Shown: positions 1 through 7,034, numbered from the stretch's first letter. The stretch: 26,393 nt of DNA from Planctomycetota bacterium (GCA_026692885.1 JAPLNJ010000224.1:1-26393), one strand, 5' to 3'. The notes: generated by a model not told the origin, from the sequence alone. Numbers and translations are program-made.

Positions 1-573
1 CGGGAAGTCGTCCAACGGTATCACGAGGGCAAACGCAAAACCCGGATATTCAACCACTCCATCAACGCGGATGCGCCGTGCCGAACACGTCACATGTCCG
101 CATGGGCAGCCGAGGTTGACCGCCTTAGCAACGAGCACGACGTCCTCATCATCCAAAGCGCTGGCAACCTGAAGCCCTCGCGTCCGGCACCGAGACTGGG
201 GATCGCCGAACTAATAGCGGCTGGGGCGGCCTATCCGGGTTATCTTACCCAGGCATCGTGCCGTGTCGCGAATCCAGGTCAGAGCTTGCAAGCCCTCACG
301 GTCGGGTCTGTCGCCTACGAGCGATTTGACGACGGAGGCTGGCGGAGCTTTGCCGCGAGGTCTGGTGAACCCTCGGCCTTCAACGCAACGGGCCACATCA
401 GTTTTCACTACCTGGCGTGCCGTAAACAACGACCCGTTGCTCGCACCCGTGAGGGTCGTCAGCGTCCAAGGCGACGATCTGCACTTGGAGGACGGTCGCG
501 TGATTCACGTTCACGATGCAGGCCAGTCGCTCGATCAGGCCGTCAAAGCCTGCGAAAACCGCATCGACGTTGA
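1..573 (+). pseudogene. Truncated subtilisin-like (S8) peptidase fragment, runs off left edge
   Basis: The frame is open from base 1, so the gene begins outside the window. The visible part contains an IIQSAGN segment, matching the oxyanion-hole Asn region of S8 subtilases, followed by a SLQALTVGSVAYERF stretch and WRSFAARSGEPSAF. These are typical of the S8 group that sits beside AAA-ATPase partners in bacteria. Subtilase-like sequence stops at about base 395, before the catalytic Ser motif (GTS) would appear. After that the frame runs through arginine-rich sequence that is a shadow of the next gene in frame 2. The active site therefore cannot be complete, and I read this as a 3'-truncated remnant. 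The family call rests on about 130 residues and is moderately secure; the pseudogene reading is an inference. Confidence 0.55.
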
Positions 574-748
574 GCCAAAGCGTGGCACCGACGAACTGAT
601 TGTGTTCGGCAGACAACGCGGGATGATTTGTCGGGGGCCGTACAGCGGCAAGCTGCTGACCATCCCGTTGATTGCCGATGAATTCCAACTGAACAGTCGC
701 GGGATAATCGGGTTTGGAAGGCTGGTTCAGCCCACCGATCAGCAGTGA
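263..748 (+). CDS. Hypothetical protein (start uncertain, credible from about base 395)
   Basis: Family not recognised. The convincing part begins near base 395 with a VNNDPLLAPVRVV-like stretch and runs to the TGA at 746-748, about 115 residues of mixed beta-rich sequence with no signal peptide or membrane segment. The frame is open back to a GTG at 263, but 263-395 overlaps the subtilase remnant in another frame and looks like its shadow. Possible starts inside the credible part are TTG 437 and GTG 449, neither with a clear Shine-Dalgarno sequence. The original 5' end may have been lost when the two gene fragments were joined. The next gene begins within about 20 bases of its stop, so the two probably form one transcript. 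Confidence 0.5.
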   Translation: MSRIQVRACKPSRSGLSPTSDLTTEAGGALPRGLVNPRPSTQRATSVFTTWRAVNNDPLLAPVRVVSVQGDDLHLEDGRVIHVHDAGQSLDQAVKACENRIDVEPKRGTDELIVFGRQRGMICRGPYSGKLLTIPLIADEFQLNSRGIIGFGRLVQPTDQQ

Positions 749-765
749 CGGGGCAGGAGTCGCGA

Positions 766-1089
766 ATGAACAAGAACGACCGACAGGTGCGTATGGTCCT
801 CGACAAGCTCACCACGGCACGGCTCAAACCGCCAACGGTGGTCAGCCTGCTCTTCGCGTGGCATAGCCTGCCGTTGCTCACGCTCATGGGGATTGTTGGC
901 GTCTTGATCCTAGTTGCGGTGGACGTGCCAAGCCCTGTGACCATGCTGGTCGTGGGAATGCTCGTGGGTGCCGCATTACGAGATGTGGGAATCGCACGTC
1001 GAGCCGCCCGTTTGTGGCCGATCCAAGAGGAACTGTTCGATTGGCAAAAAATCGAGGCGTTGGCCCAAAGCATGGCTGACAAACCGTAG
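766..1089 (+). CDS. Small two-TM membrane protein, hypothetical
   Basis: A 107-residue protein with two hydrophobic segments, roughly residues 25-52 and 55-72. An RDVGIARRAARLWP stretch and an acidic-amphipathic tail (QEELFDWQKIEALAQ) follow. The ATG at 766 is chosen because GGAG at 756-759 lies six bases upstream. A GTG at 745 overlaps the previous stop and would add seven residues without a good ribosome site. It is probably co-transcribed with the upstream hypothetical gene. No catalytic motif is visible, and function is unknown. Confidence 0.65.
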   Translation: MNKNDRQVRMVLDKLTTARLKPPTVVSLLFAWHSLPLLTLMGIVGVLILVAVDVPSPVTMLVVGMLVGAALRDVGIARRAARLWPIQEELFDWQKIEALAQSMADKP

Positions 1090-1112
1090 TAGCGGCGGGT
1101 GGCCGATCACCC

Positions 1113-1595
1113 TCACCCCGTCAAGCTCCACTCGTCACCCAACAACGTGTGCGCCACCCCAAACCTAGTGAACGCCAACCGCAGTTCCAACCCGTCTTGT
1201 TCCCTCAAGAAATGGGTCACCATCGCAACCTGAAGTCCAGCGAATTCTGCCCCGTGAGCGGCGATTGAGTTCTCGCCGTAGTGCCGACTGCACAGGACGT
1301 GTGCAACTTCGTGGATGACGATGAACTTTGATCGTGACCAATGAGGCATCGAAATCGCTGACCCACGGGCGTAGGGGAAACGATCGTGTCGCCCACTCAC
1401 CACGCGAATCTGGTCCAGCACCCGTGGGGTGAAGTGGGTCCGCAGCCAACGGGATGCAAGCGTGTGGTCCACGAAGTTCTCGATGTCGGGGACGGTCGGC
1501 AGCATGTCCCGCAGAAACGCCCCGACCTGCCGCTCAGCGTAGTACAAGCGGTGGCGTTGCACGTCACGCGGTTTGGGTTTTCTGAGCCAGGACAT
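1113..1595 (-). CDS. HEVAH metallopeptidase-like protein (TIGR04338-like)
   Basis: A 160-residue protein with a zinc-peptidase signature FIVIHEVAHVL (His95, Glu96, His99) and HGAEF (His114) as likely third ligand. This spacing resembles the small putative metallohydrolases known from actinobacteria (TIGR04338) and SprT-like proteins. There is no signal peptide, so it is probably cytoplasmic. The ATG at 1595 precedes MSWLRKPKPRDVQRHRLYYAE, the first stretch that looks like protein. The frame stays open upstream to 2204, but most of that is antisense shadow of the TPR gene. Part of the interval 1596-1800 could still be a real N-terminal extension, because that frame reads plausibly there. Substrate unknown. 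It faces the TPR gene divergently. Confidence 0.7.
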   Translation of the reverse strand: MSWLRKPKPRDVQRHRLYYAERQVGAFLRDMLPTVPDIENFVDHTLASRWLRTHFTPRVLDQIRVVSGRHDRFPYARGSAISMPHWSRSKFIVIHEVAHVLCSRHYGENSIAAHGAEFAGLQVAMVTHFLREQDGLELRLAFTRFGVAHTLLGDEWSLTG

Positions 1596-1904
1596 GGTTT
1601 TGACGCCTTGATTGGTGGTTGATCCCAGCAATTCAACGCACGAATCGTGTTCCCTGGTCAAGAAATCTTGGAATTTCGCAGCGGCAGCATCACGCGGATT
1701 GGCTCTCGCGTTCTGCGGACCTGAGCGTGACGCTGAGTATCCCCGACGCGGCGTTGGTGGGCTGGTCATGGGCCTGAAGTGCGTTTGGGACAACTGACGA
1801 CGCAGCCCACAAGCTATTGACTCGGCAACACCCCGCCCTGAAAATCGTGGAGTGTCCGTGGGTCTTGGACTTTCAACCCGCCAGCCGCACGTAGGAGCCG
1901 AATC
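1596..1904. other. Divergent intergenic region
   Basis: About 309 bases between the metallopeptidase-like gene (minus) and the TPR lipoprotein gene (plus). It must carry promoters for both, but I see no convincing -35/-10 pair or operator palindrome. The minus frame in continuity with the metallopeptidase gene is open through the whole region. The only clear signal is AGGAG at 1893-1897, the ribosome site of the TPR gene. Confidence 0.4.
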
Positions 1905-2519
1905 ATGCGAGCGATCTTGAGCCTCGCCGTGGCGTCGGCCTGCCTTGCCATCCCCGCCTGCTCCCGCGCACCAAAGTTCGCTGCACCGAAGTTCGTTGAC
2001 TGCTACGAGCGTGGCTGTGCCTGGTACGCCAAAGGCGACTTCGACAAATCCATCGCCGCCTTCAACCAAGCCTTGCGACTCAATCCCAATCACGAACCAG
2101 CCTACAACGCCTACAACAGCCGTGGCAGTGCCTGGTACGCCAAAGGTGAGTACGGAGAGGCGACAAAGGACTACGACCAAGCCCTGAAGCTCTGGCCCGA
2201 TCACGCCGCCGCTTACACCAACCTCGCCTGGCTACAGGCGACTTGCCCTGACGAGCGCTATCGCAATGGCAAGACCGCCATCGTGAACGCTACGCAGGCT
2301 CTTAATCGCGGCGGCGAAGATTTCTGGTCCACGCAAGTACTCGCTGCGGCGTATGCAGAAGATGGTCAGTTCGATAAAGCCGTGGAATGGCAGACGAAGG
2401 CCATCGAATTAACTGCGAAGGATAAGTCTGCATCGGACAAGAGAAAGCAGAAACTTCGCACCCGCCTGGACCTTTACAAGCAGAACAAGCCCTACCGCGA
2501 CGAACCGAAGAAGCCGTAG
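1905..2519 (+). CDS. TPR-repeat lipoprotein
   Basis: A 204-residue protein with a lipoprotein signal peptide (residues 1-19, lipobox LAIPAC with Cys19 as lipidation site). Tetratricopeptide repeats follow: GCAWYAKGDFDKSIAAFNQA at about 37-56 and a near copy, GSAWYAKGEYGEATKDYDQA, at about 72-91. The YTNLAWLQATCPDERYRNG and VLAAAYAEDGQFDKAVEWQ segments are the standard ending of planctomycete TPR proteins. The family mediates protein-protein contacts; the partner is unknown. AGGAG at 1893-1897 sits seven bases before the ATG. The 3' end overlaps, on the opposite strand, the read-through tail of the gene ending at 2409. Confidence 0.85.
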   Translation: MRAILSLAVASACLAIPACSRAPKFAAPKFVDCYERGCAWYAKGDFDKSIAAFNQALRLNPNHEPAYNAYNSRGSAWYAKGEYGEATKDYDQALKLWPDHAAAYTNLAWLQATCPDERYRNGKTAIVNATQALNRGGEDFWSTQVLAAAYAEDGQFDKAVEWQTKAIELTAKDKSASDKRKQKLRTRLDLYKQNKPYRDEPKKP

Positions 2520-2903
2520 CGGACATCTGGAGATCTGCTCTTGCGTAAGACTCCACCGTTGAGGCTCTCCCCTGCATGGGAAGCCCATGACTTCGCTTGC
2601 AATCGTCTCCGCTGGTGTCGCTACGCTTTGCGTTGCGGCACAGGATGTATTAGGACTAGGACTAGGGTTAGGAATAGGGTCTAGGGTAGGAAGGTCCGCA
2701 CCCTTGAGCGTGCGGTAGGCCGACAGCAAGCGCCCGCCATCGACAAGGGCCTGATCGTTCGCCAGTTTGTCGTCATCGTCCACCCAGCCCCAGTCACCCT
2801 GAATGTGACGGTCCAAGAAGAACGATGGTTCCTGTCCACTGGCTTCAATGGCTTTCAGGGCGGCGGGCGTGGCGACGATTTGGCCGAGGTCGAATTTGGT
2901 CAT
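2409..2903 (-). CDS. Plasmid-related-protein family member with replaced C-terminus
   Basis: The first 67 residues (MTKFDLGQIVATPAALKAIE ... LANDQALVDGGRLLSAYRTLKG) match a small widespread family often labelled plasmid related protein. Family knowledge: members are about 90-100 residues and end with a conserved VWVITEADRS-type strand and a LLPEEY-type tail. Here that ending is absent. After YRTLKG the frame enters a hexameric tandem repeat (2649-2690, encoding a PNPSPSPN-like run). It then continues through unrelated sequence to a stop at 2409, overlapping the TPR gene tail by about 110 bases. GAGGAGGGGG lies seven bases before the ATG, so initiation looks intact. I read it as a 3'-truncated gene with a fortuitous tail. 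It is third in a minus-strand cluster. Confidence 0.6.
   Translation of the reverse strand: MTKFDLGQIVATPAALKAIEASGQEPSFFLDRHIQGDWGWVDDDDKLANDQALVDGGRLLSAYRTLKGADLPTLDPIPNPSPSPNTSCAATQSVATPAETIASEVMGFPCRGEPQRWSLTQEQISRCPLRLLRFVAVGLVLLVKVQAGAKFLLSLVRCRLILRS
2649..2690. repeat. Degenerate telomere-like hexamer tandem repeat (NNTAGG)
   Basis: Seven consecutive units built on NNTAGG: ATTAGG, ACTAGG, ACTAGG, GTTAGG, AATAGG, then a 7-mer GTCTAGG and a 5-mer GTAGG. On the minus strand this reads as CCTANN repeats inside the tail of the plasmid-related-protein gene. It marks the point where that gene loses its family-typical C-terminus. Confidence 0.85.
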
Positions 2904-2958
2904 GGATTGTCCCCCTCCTCAGAATGGTCTAGTACAGCGAAACCCGCCCACCAATTAT

Positions 2959-3417
2959 TCACAACACTCCGTCGTCATCAGGCTCCGTGAAAAGCAGGTC
3001 CAAATCAACCGTCGCCAACAGCGTCGTCAACGATTCCAGTACGTCGTTCGGATCAGGTCGCGTCGGCAAACGACCCACCAACGATGGATAAACTGGGTGG
3101 CCAGCCAACCGCGTCCTGATTCCGACACTGTGCCACAACTGCTCACGCAGCGTGTTCGACGGCACCTTCCTGCGAGTCACGACCTCCCCTGATGGGTACT
3201 CCGTGGTGACGTACACGTCGAAGCTCACTTCCCACGTCCCGTCTGCCTGCCGCACCATGCAGCCCAGTTCGCCGCAGTCAACGAGGTAGTCCTCGTCAAA
3301 ATACGTGATCGATGGTTCGTCGGTGGTGGCGTGATCCCTGGCGACTGAGACGAGGATGGGTTGGTCTTCGCCACTGGCTTCGATGTCGTCAACTTCGCCA
3401 AGTTGGAACTCGGTCAT
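2959..3417 (-). CDS. Hypothetical acidic protein sharing an N-terminus with its downstream neighbour
   Basis: A 152-residue acidic protein of unrecognised family. Its first 20 residues (MTEFQLGEVDDIEASGEDQP) resemble the start of the next gene (MTKFDLGQI ... IEASGQEP), suggesting a shared or duplicated 5' end. The middle (ITYFDEDYLVDCGELGCMVR, WEVSFDVYVTTEYPSGEVV) looks beta-rich; no signal peptide or TM is visible. GAGGGG lies upstream of the ATG. The start overlaps the stop of the preceding 55-residue gene in an ATGA, indicating translational coupling. Function unknown. Confidence 0.65.
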   Translation of the reverse strand: MTEFQLGEVDDIEASGEDQPILVSVARDHATTDEPSITYFDEDYLVDCGELGCMVRQADGTWEVSFDVYVTTEYPSGEVVTRRKVPSNTLREQLWHSVGIRTRLAGHPVYPSLVGRLPTRPDPNDVLESLTTLLATVDLDLLFTEPDDDGVL

Positions 3418-3581
3418 GGCTTCTTCCCCTCACGTTTCTCCTCGTCACCATGCAGGTCGGAAAACGCCCATTCAACCCACGTTTCGTACATCTTCCGCCA
3501 ACTGGCAGTACCCCGACGCGAGACACGCTTGCCTTGCTCACGCCACCACGCTTCGGCATGTTCTGGCTTAGGCTCAGCCAC
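3414..3581 (-). CDS. Small 55-residue hypothetical protein, possibly 5'-truncated
   Basis: A GTG start at 3581 gives a 55-residue basic/aromatic protein containing HAEAWWREQGKRVSRRG, ASWRKMYETWVEWAF and an acidic-basic tail EEKREGKKP. Its TGA overlaps the ATG of the next gene (ATGA at 3414-3417), strong evidence that it is genuinely translated. The start region lies within a 22-base segment (3569-3590) identical to an arm of the palindrome at 7172-7251, and an in-frame stop sits just upstream. The original N-terminus may therefore have been replaced by a repeat element. Family not recognised. Confidence 0.55.
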   Translation of the reverse strand: MAEPKPEHAEAWWREQGKRVSRRGTASWRKMYETWVEWAFSDLHGDEEKREGKKP

Positions 3582-3590
3582 CAGCCACCC
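3569..3590. repeat. Solo copy of a palindromic-repeat arm
   Basis: Twenty-two bases identical to 7230-7251, the outer part of the right arm of the perfect 35-bp palindrome downstream. It shows the palindrome belongs to a dispersed repeat family. Here it forms the 5' end of the 55-residue gene. Confidence 0.8.
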
Positions 3591-3650
3591 GAATCATTGC
3601 CAGCACCGACAGCCGTGCGCAACGTTCCGAGCAAGGTCCCGCGGAGAGTC

Positions 3651-5543
3651 TCAATGTCGTGTCACCGCCGAGGCGATGGCCCGCGGCAATTCGGCCGTTT
3701 GAATGGCCTCCAGCGACTGCGGCAGGGCCAGCGACCAATTGGGCCATTGCTGAATTGTGCCGGGCATGTTCGGACGCTCGACGACGGCCAACGCGTCTTC
3801 CAGATTCGCGACGATCACACGTGCCGAGGTCTCGGCCAGCGCGGTGTAGGCTTGCACGACGGCTCGGGCTACCGTCGCTTCCTCGTTCAGTCCTGCAACA
3901 CCGGCCAGTCGCTGGCGGATCTGCCGATAACCTTCCGGATCTGGCCGCAAGCCCAGACGCTCCTGAGCGGCGAAATCCGCGCCCGTCCACAATCCCGCGA
4001 CGGTCGGCAAGTCGTGGGTCGTGATCGCGGCCATCGTCAGTTCCGGATAGTCGCGCGGCGGAGTCTCTTCGAACCAGAGCAAACGGTAAGACAGCAGACG
4101 CTGTTCCGCCAGCCGGCGGCGCATCTCCGCTTCGACCGTACCCAGATCCTCGCCCGCCACCCAAGCCCGGGCACGGTGACTCTCCAACGCGACGATGGCG
4201 AGCAGTTCCTCCGCTGGATAACGTACGTAGGTCCCGGACTTCGGCCCCTGCCCGCCCGGAATCCAGTAGAGTCGAAACAAGCCCATGACGTGGTCGATCC
4301 GGAGACCACCGGCATGTCGAAACGCGGCGCGCACGGTATCGATGAACGGCTGATAGCCCACGGCTTGCAGCCGATGTGGATCGAACGGCGGTAGTCCCCA
4401 GTCCTGTCCTTCCAAATTGAAGTGGTCGGGCGGAGCACCGATGGTCACGTTGGCCGCCAAGACGTCCTGCCACTGCCAGGCATCCGCACCTCGGGGGTCG
4501 ACGCCGATCGGCAGATCCTGGACCAGAGGCAGTTCGCGAGCCGCCGCGGCCAATTGCCGATCCAGCAGCCATTGCAGCCATTGATGGAACGCGACCCGGT
4601 CCGCGTGCTCCTGGGCGAAGCGGGCGACCGCCGGAGCAGCGGGCCGCCGGTAAGCCTGCGGCCAAACGCGCCAGTCGCCACCGTGCTGCTCGGCCAGCAC
4701 GCAGAACGTCGCGAAGCCGCGTAGACTCTCTCCCTGAACGTCACAATACGCTTGATATTCTTTATCGGCAGGCTGCCGTCTCCATAACAACTCCAAGGCC
4801 GACATCTTCAGGCGGAACACCTGGTCGCGATCAATTCTGCGCAGCCTGTTCAGTTCCTGCGCCGAGCCCGCCAACTCGGCCAACGCGTTGCTAACTTCCG
4901 CCGTGCCCGGAACGTCTTCCAGGCTGAGGTCTTCCAGGCTGAGGTACAGCGGATTGCGAAAACGCCGGCTGCTCGGGTAATACGGGCTGGCTTCTTGGGG
5001 CAACACCGGAGTCACCGCCGACAGCGGGTTGACCAGGATCGCGCCCGCGCCGAGCTCGGCGGCCCACTGGCCCAATCGCCGCAAGTCGGCCAAGTCGCCG
5101 ATGCCCCAACTCCGCGACGAACGCACGGCGTACAGCTGCACGGCCCAGCCCCAGATTCGCAGGCTGGGGTCCAGATAGCAATGTGAGGGACTCTTGATCA
5201 GACGTTGCGAGCAGCGGCCGTCCAACGGCTGCAACTCGTGATAGCCCAGCGGCAGGTCCGGCGGAAGCTGGCCGTCGACCCGCAGGGTGGTGCCATCCTC
5301 CAATCGCAACTCTGCTGGCGCGGCCAGCACCAACGGCTCGCCTGGATGCGTCACAAGAACTCGGACCTCGTCGACCTGGGGGGGAGCGGTCGGGTCAATT
5401 CCCATGGCCCCCAGCAGCATCTCGCAGGTTTCGCGAGATGTTTCCCGGCGATCCCCGAAAATGTCAACGTACTCGGAGGCAATACCCCAGCGAGCGGCCA
5501 AGGCGTGCAGCTGCGAGTCGGGCAAGATGGTGGTCGCAGCCAT
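3651..5543 (-). CDS. malQ: 4-alpha-glucanotransferase (amylomaltase, GH77)
   Basis: A 630-residue protein. It transfers alpha-1,4-glucan segments between maltooligosaccharides in cytoplasmic glycogen/maltodextrin metabolism. All GH77 signatures are present in order: EASPYYPSSRRFRNPLYLSL (about 185-204), DLPIGVDPRGADAW (343-356), GAPPDHFNLEGQDWGLPPF (369-387), GGLRIDHVMGLFRLYWIP with nucleophile Asp417, AGEDLGTV with acid/base Glu465, TTHDLPTVAGLW with Asp511, and MPGTIQQWPNWS near 593-604. Residues 1-130 form an N-terminal extension of the kind seen in longer MalQ proteins. The ATG at 5543 begins MAATTILPDSQLHALAARWG; a G-rich stretch lies upstream but further away than ideal. No other glycogen gene is adjacent. 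A perfect inverted repeat at 5715-5729 could be its operator. Confidence 0.95.
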   Translation of the reverse strand: MAATTILPDSQLHALAARWGIASEYVDIFGDRRETSRETCEMLLGAMGIDPTAPPQVDEVRVLVTHPGEPLVLAAPAELRLEDGTTLRVDGQLPPDLPLGYHELQPLDGRCSQRLIKSPSHCYLDPSLRIWGWAVQLYAVRSSRSWGIGDLADLRRLGQWAAELGAGAILVNPLSAVTPVLPQEASPYYPSSRRFRNPLYLSLEDLSLEDVPGTAEVSNALAELAGSAQELNRLRRIDRDQVFRLKMSALELLWRRQPADKEYQAYCDVQGESLRGFATFCVLAEQHGGDWRVWPQAYRRPAAPAVARFAQEHADRVAFHQWLQWLLDRQLAAAARELPLVQDLPIGVDPRGADAWQWQDVLAANVTIGAPPDHFNLEGQDWGLPPFDPHRLQAVGYQPFIDTVRAAFRHAGGLRIDHVMGLFRLYWIPGGQGPKSGTYVRYPAEELLAIVALESHRARAWVAGEDLGTVEAEMRRRLAEQRLLSYRLLWFEETPPRDYPELTMAAITTHDLPTVAGLWTGADFAAQERLGLRPDPEGYRQIRQRLAGVAGLNEEATVARAVVQAYTALAETSARVIVANLEDALAVVERPNMPGTIQQWPNWSLALPQSLEAIQTAELPRAIASAVTRH

Positions 5544-6235
5544 AACTTGGAAATCCCCCTGGTTCCGCTGAAAAATAGCCCCGCGGCAGCGCGTGCGTTG
5601 GGTTCACTCGCCGCATGCAGAGCATCTTAGTTGATCCGCCAGTGATGGGAACCCGGCAAGGCCCACGGTGGCAGGTGCGCAGCCAAGTTCCGAATCTTTC
5701 TAAAGTAAACCACCCTTTCGATTCGAAAGATAAAATCGGAAGGTTTGTTCCGACACGCACGCACGGCGATGTGCGCGGTCGACGTGGGACAAGCCGGCCA
5801 AGGGGGGATCCTGCCGGAGGCGACTTGCGTGGCCTCCTCGAATTCCACGGAACCGCCGATTCCAGGAATTCCTCGGGGATTCTCTGTACCGACCCAGTTC
5901 GCCGAAAACTGGCTCCTGAGTGACCGGAATCTGCCGAATGGGTTAAGCTGATACAGCCTTCTCCATTTTGCGGATTTTAACCAAGTTTCGAGCACTCCGT
6001 TTGCCGATGACTTTTACTGAGACGCAGATCAAAGGGAACTGCGCCTAAGCCGCGAAGAAGCGTACTGATAGTCAAGCCCCGACCCAGATGTTTGTGATGA
6101 GCCGGTTTCCCCACAAGCCGGCCCTCCCCGATACACCGTGTAGCGGTCACAGACTGGGGCAGAGACTCCGCGTGGCGACAGTGATGTCGGACGCGGCAGA
6201 AGAAGAGTCAACGAGAGAGTTATGGAGAACCTGCG
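5544..6235. other. Intergenic region between malQ and the HTH-receiver gene
   Basis: About 690 bases between divergent genes. Short frames are open on both strands but none has a ribosome site plus protein-like composition. Visible structure: the inverted repeat at 5715-5729, a CCAGTT/AACTGG hairpin near 5893-5911, and a CCGG-based hairpin near 6101-6121. The plus-strand side must hold the promoter of the HTH gene. No unambiguous sigma-70 hexamer pair is seen. Confidence 0.5.
5715..5729. promoter_or_regulatory. Perfect 15-bp inverted repeat, candidate operator upstream of malQ
   Basis: CTTTCGA-T-TCGAAAG is a perfect dyad with a one-base centre, in an AT-rich patch about 170 bases upstream of malQ. 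The size and symmetry fit a dimeric repressor site. No regulator can be assigned from sequence. Confidence 0.35.
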
Positions 6236-6808
6236 ATGAAGGTGTTCACAACTGGACAGGTCGCCAAGATCTGTAAAGTGGCTCCGCGCACGGTCAGCAA
6301 GTGGTTCGATTCGGGTCGTCTGAAGGGTTACCGGATTCCGGGATCCCAGGACCGACGTATTCCACGCGAATACCTGATCAAGTTCCTCAAGGAACATGGG
6401 ATGCCCCTCGGGGATCTCGAAGATCAGGCGATGGCGAAGGTGCTGATTGTCGCTCAAGATCAGGTCCTGATCGAAAACCTGAAGCGCGAACTCCCGCTAG
6501 AGAGATCCTTCAAAGTGGCCGTTGCGGCCAGTGGATTCGAGGCGGGGATTCAAGCCGAAAGTTTCCATCCGGACTGCATCATTGTCGACTTCTCAATTGG
6601 GAAAGTCGAGGCGTTGCAGATTTGCCAAAATCTGCGGAAGAATGTGGACTTTAGCGAGACGATCCTGATCGCGTTGCTGCCGGACGACGGCCAACCGATG
6701 AGCTTCGATCGTTCGAGCATCAACGAAACGTTTAAGAAGCCGTTCGACGCGCGTCTGCTCGCCGAACGTCTGCGAACCCTGATCGGTGCGAAGAAGGAAC
6801 TGGTTTAG
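6236..6808 (+). CDS. Excisionase-type HTH DNA-binding protein with degenerate receiver domain
   Basis: A 190-residue cytoplasmic regulator. Residues 3-50 (FTTGQVAKICKVAPRTVSKW, then RLKGYRIPGSQDRRIPREYL) form a MerR/excisionase-like winged HTH. Residues 67-185 have the pattern of a CheY-like receiver: KVLIVAQDQVL, phosphoacceptor-position Asp118 in DCIIVDFS, and Lys168 in FKKPFD. The acidic pair that normally binds Mg (DD after LIV) is replaced by Ala73-Gln74, and the Thr/Ser switch position reads Ala146. Phosphorylation is therefore doubtful, and it is probably an atypical, perhaps constitutive, response regulator. GGAG at 6224-6227 lies eight bases before the ATG. It stands alone without a histidine kinase. 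Similar HTH-receiver proteins are common in planctomycetes (recollection). The gene is followed by the hairpin cluster and terminator. Confidence 0.85.
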   Translation: MKVFTTGQVAKICKVAPRTVSKWFDSGRLKGYRIPGSQDRRIPREYLIKFLKEHGMPLGDLEDQAMAKVLIVAQDQVLIENLKRELPLERSFKVAVAASGFEAGIQAESFHPDCIIVDFSIGKVEALQICQNLRKNVDFSETILIALLPDDGQPMSFDRSSINETFKKPFDARLLAERLRTLIGAKKELV

Positions 6809-6867
6809 ACCCCCGACTTCGCTACGTCACAACCGCTGAGAAAATGACTTCGCCGCCTTGCCGAGCT

Positions 6868-6969
6868 CATCGTGTTCTGACCCACACGATGGATGGAATA
6901 GAACAAGAGGGGGCAGTCGAACGATTCGACTCGTAAGAGATGCCGGGGATCCCGGCCCCGGACTCTCTT
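6868..6969 (+). ncRNA. Candidate structured RNA or structured 3' UTR (three successive hairpins)
   Basis: Three clear hairpins lie between the HTH-receiver stop and its terminator. They are 6868-6891 (7-bp stem, 10-nt loop), 6915-6931 (7-bp stem, 3-nt loop), and 6935-6969 (two perfect 6-bp helices separated by a 2x2 internal loop, capped by a 7-nt loop). With the terminator at 6982-7011 they make a compact, almost fully paired element. No protein-like frame or ribosome site is present. It matches no RNA family I recognise; tmRNA was considered and rejected. It could be a small RNA or a stabilising 3' UTR. Confidence 0.4.
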
Positions 6970-6981
6970 CCCCGCGTTCCG

Positions 6982-7011
6982 AAAAACGCCCACTTCGGTG
7001 GGCGTTTTTTT
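6982..7011 (+). terminator. Intrinsic terminator with UUCG tetraloop
   Basis: The stem pairs AAAAACGCCCAC with GTGGGCGTTTTTTT around a TTCG loop closed by C-G, followed by a run of seven Ts. It is a textbook rho-independent terminator about 175 bases after the HTH-receiver stop. It would end that transcript and any small RNA encoded in between. Confidence 0.92.
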
Positions 7012-7034
7012 GTTGACAGACAATCCGTATTATT

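Noticed and set aside
3312..4394. Long plus-strand open frame over malQ
   Set aside because: It is antisense to a gene with every GH77 motif, is arginine-rich, and has no ribosome site.
5627..5995. Minus-strand frame in the malQ/HTH spacer
   Set aside because: No ribosome site, unusual composition, and no resemblance to a known protein.
6908..6970. Resemblance of a GGGGGC...GATTCGAC stretch to the 5' end of tmRNA
   Set aside because: No tRNA-like 3' half, no T-arm and no tag reading frame; the region is far too short before the terminator.
7013..7033. TTGACA and TATTAT resembling a sigma-70 promoter
   Set aside because: The spacer is only nine bases, too short for a functional pair.
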